Notes under the pieces: model-generated
The model's database searches: none
Told to the model about the DNA's origin: nothing
Seen by the model: only the letters and a program-made list of their open reading frames with translations
In this document: one piece after another, positions 62,786 to 64,000 of the stretch
How the letters are laid out: every line of letters starts with the position of its first letter
Position numbering within the stretch: the stretch's first letter is position 1
From: Dyadobacter fermentans
GTDB taxonomy: Bacteria > Bacteroidota > Bacteroidia > Cytophagales > Spirosomataceae
Direction of reading: 5' to 3'
DNA length: 64,000 bases
NCBI RefSeq assembly: GCF_019924045.1
Contig: NZ_JAHXBN010000006.1
Span: 1 to 64,000 of the forward strand
Made by a program: the position numbers and the translations under genes

Positions 62786-63757
62786 TTAAAAGGTATAAAA
62801 CTCGTATGTCACCTTCCATTTGATCTCCTGGCCCGGCTGAGCGGCGATCTTTATGTAAGGTTCGGGGCAGGAAGTGGTTGGGCAGGCCCAGTAAACCAGC
62901 TTTTCCAGCGGCTGATCGCAGGTAATCCTCACGCCCGCCTTTGTTTTGGTATTTTCAATCCGGATATCATAATCCTTTGCCGTAGGTCCGAATCCTTGCA
63001 GACCGGCGCTGAAAACCTGGTCGCCTTTAACCACCTCTCTTGAATAGTTCAGCATTTTACCATTTGCATTGATAATGCTCCCGAAACCTTTGCCTTCTCC
63101 CTTCACTTCAAAAGGGAACACAATGCGGATATTCTCATTCGACGGCTCGTTGTCGATCATGAAAAAATTGTGGTTATAATTACTCGCCACGATCGGTTTG
63201 GAGCCTGTGTTTTTCAATGTATGTTCCAAAACGAGCTGCGGCTTCCCTTTTACCAATTTCAATGTCTTATGGTAATCGTAGCCGTAGCCGGTTTCGTCCT
63301 TCAATTCATGGGCAAATGCGACCTGGTCCTTACCCTTCGTTACCGACCACTTACCTGGGTTTTTAATCGCATAATTGGTTGCGAAAGAGTACTTTTTATC
63401 GTCGGGCTTGGTCAGAACGCCTACACCGATCTTGACAAACTGCTCTCCCGGCTTTGCTTCATCGAAATTGAGGGGTGTGAATTCTTCCACGGGTCCCATG
63501 ATCGCGTCGTGCAATTTGGGATCATAAGGCGCCTGATTCCACGTGCCGAAGTAGGTATGCCCTTTGTATTCCAAACTCGGCACCACACCCGCCCAGTCGA
63601 AGCGGACGCCCCTATAATACCCTTCGTTTCGATCAGGTAAATACAGTTTTGCCTTGATCACTCCGTTTGAAATGTCGGTTTGTGGAAACTCTGCGATGGT
63701 AAATGCAGTGATAGCGAGGCATATCAATGCAGAAAACAGGATAAAGATCTTTTTCAT
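62786..63757 (-). CDS. Secreted aldose-1-epimerase-like (galactose mutarotase fold) protein
   Basis: This about 323-residue exported protein starts MKKIFILFSALICLAITAF if the second Met (63757) is used; the longer frame to 63817 adds a poor leader. The body has GVIKAKLYLPDRNEGYYRG and RFDWAGVVPSLEYKGHTYFG near the start, and a His in ASNYNHNFFMID near 190, as in aldose-epimerase-like proteins. The fold binds sugars, but the usual catalytic pair is not certain here. The C-terminus, VTYEFYTF, is a plain beta strand. It is a single gene followed by a hairpin on its upstream side. Confidence 0.75.
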   Translation of the reverse strand: MKKIFILFSALICLAITAFTIAEFPQTDISNGVIKAKLYLPDRNEGYYRGVRFDWAGVVPSLEYKGHTYFGTWNQAPYDPKLHDAIMGPVEEFTPLNFDEAKPGEQFVKIGVGVLTKPDDKKYSFATNYAIKNPGKWSVTKGKDQVAFAHELKDETGYGYDYHKTLKLVKGKPQLVLEHTLKNTGSKPIVASNYNHNFFMIDNEPSNENIRIVFPFEVKGEGKGFGSIINANGKMLNYSREVVKGDQVFSAGLQGFGPTAKDYDIRIENTKTKAGVRITCDQPLEKLVYWACPTTSCPEPYIKIAAQPGQEIKWKVTYEFYTF

Positions 63758-63822
63758 TTGAATGCAATGGTTTAGGAAGAAAAACGGACCGGACAGATAA
63801 CACTTCGAAGCCGCCATAAATA

Positions 63823-63870
63823 AAGGCAGTAAGATAAAAATGCGGTATCACATTTTCACCTTACTGCCTT
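63823..63870 (-). terminator. Hairpin between the oxidoreductase end and the epimerase-like gene
   Basis: AAGGCAGTAAG (63823-63833) is perfectly inverted at 63860-63870. On the minus strand it lies 21 bases after the stop of the molybdopterin enzyme and is followed by a short AT-rich run. Confidence 0.65.
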
Positions 63871-63891
63871 ACAATTTGCATGATTTAATAC

Positions 63892-64000
63892 CTACGAAAT
63901 GCCTTTGAAAGCTTCCTCATTAATAAAAGGCTGGTTCCTCAGGCGCTGCTTGGTCGCTTTATAAAACGCATTGGCCACTGCTCCTCCCGCCGGCGGCAAC
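63892..64000 (-). CDS. C-terminus of a molybdopterin-binding oxidoreductase subunit (xanthine dehydrogenase family), cut by window edge
   Basis: The last 36 codons of a minus-strand gene are visible, ending at the stop at 63892-63894. They read LPPAGGAVANAFYKATKQR, then LRNQPFINEEAFKGIS. The PPAGGAVANA...QPF pattern is the hallmark end of isoquinoline 1-oxidoreductase beta-subunit and related aldehyde-oxidase/xanthine-dehydrogenase large subunits. The rest of the gene lies beyond the window. Substrate unknown. Confidence 0.75.
   Translation of the reverse strand, partial: LPPAGGAVANAFYKATKQRLRNQPFINEEAFKGIS

Overview
The window looks like chromosomal DNA of a Cytophagales bacterium (Bacteroidota), probably a Dyadobacter/Spirosoma relative. 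The reasons are the SusC/SusD pair under a FecI/FecR-type sigma/anti-sigma switch, a TonB receptor behind a TPP riboswitch, a gingipain-like C25 peptidase with a type IX sorting tail, the Bacteroidota type of arginine decarboxylase, and many -7 boxes of the form TAnnTTTG. The genus is inferred from gene content; no database was searched. No prophage or CRISPR array was seen.

Layout. 1-2.3 kb: the start of a transposase, a 16-bp pyrimidine tandem repeat, an M28 peptidase and a DUF4160 protein. 2.4-7.8 kb: typA, a glutamate dehydrogenase, a repeat-rich spacer, a PhoR-like kinase and a Dabb protein. A cluster of four perfect DnaA boxes follows at 7.77-7.88 kb and is a candidate replication origin. 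8.3-11.7 kb: a fatty acyl-AMP ligase, an acyl carrier protein and a sodium:solute symporter, apparently one unit. 11.7-16.7 kb (minus strand): a KefC-type K+/H+ antiporter, a KefF-like flavoprotein, a quinone oxidoreductase, a TetR regulator and an SDR enzyme, resembling an electrophile-stress module. 17.7-20.9 kb (minus strand): four genes overlapping by 4 bp each that make and transfer a dTDP-3-amino sugar, followed by a large membrane protein. 22.4-30 kb: SbcC without an adjacent SbcD, a GH3-family protein, an S41 lipoprotein peptidase and ornithine aminotransferase.

30.1-37.2 kb: TPP riboswitch plus TonB receptor, a DUF433/PIN-like toxin-antitoxin pair, hemE, a GmhB-like phosphatase, a 42-residue lipoprotein and arginine decarboxylase. 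37.8-44.5 kb: a complete TetR-TolC-MFP-RND efflux operon. 44.6 kb: tRNA-Pro(GGG). 44.8-47.4 kb: a short accessory stretch (VOC protein, small membrane protein, SDR/HxlR divergent pair). 47.8-56.2 kb: ECF sigma factor, FecR, SusC with STN domain, SusD and an acyltransferase. 56.3-64 kb: C25 peptidase, small proteins, Kup potassium transporter, an aldose-epimerase-like protein and the end of a molybdopterin oxidoreductase.

Apart from single genes, the most notable signals are the DnaA-box cluster, a family of palindromic and GGTCA-type repeats that recurs in three spacers, and a 15-bp coding repeat (PQDRx) present in two unrelated proteins.
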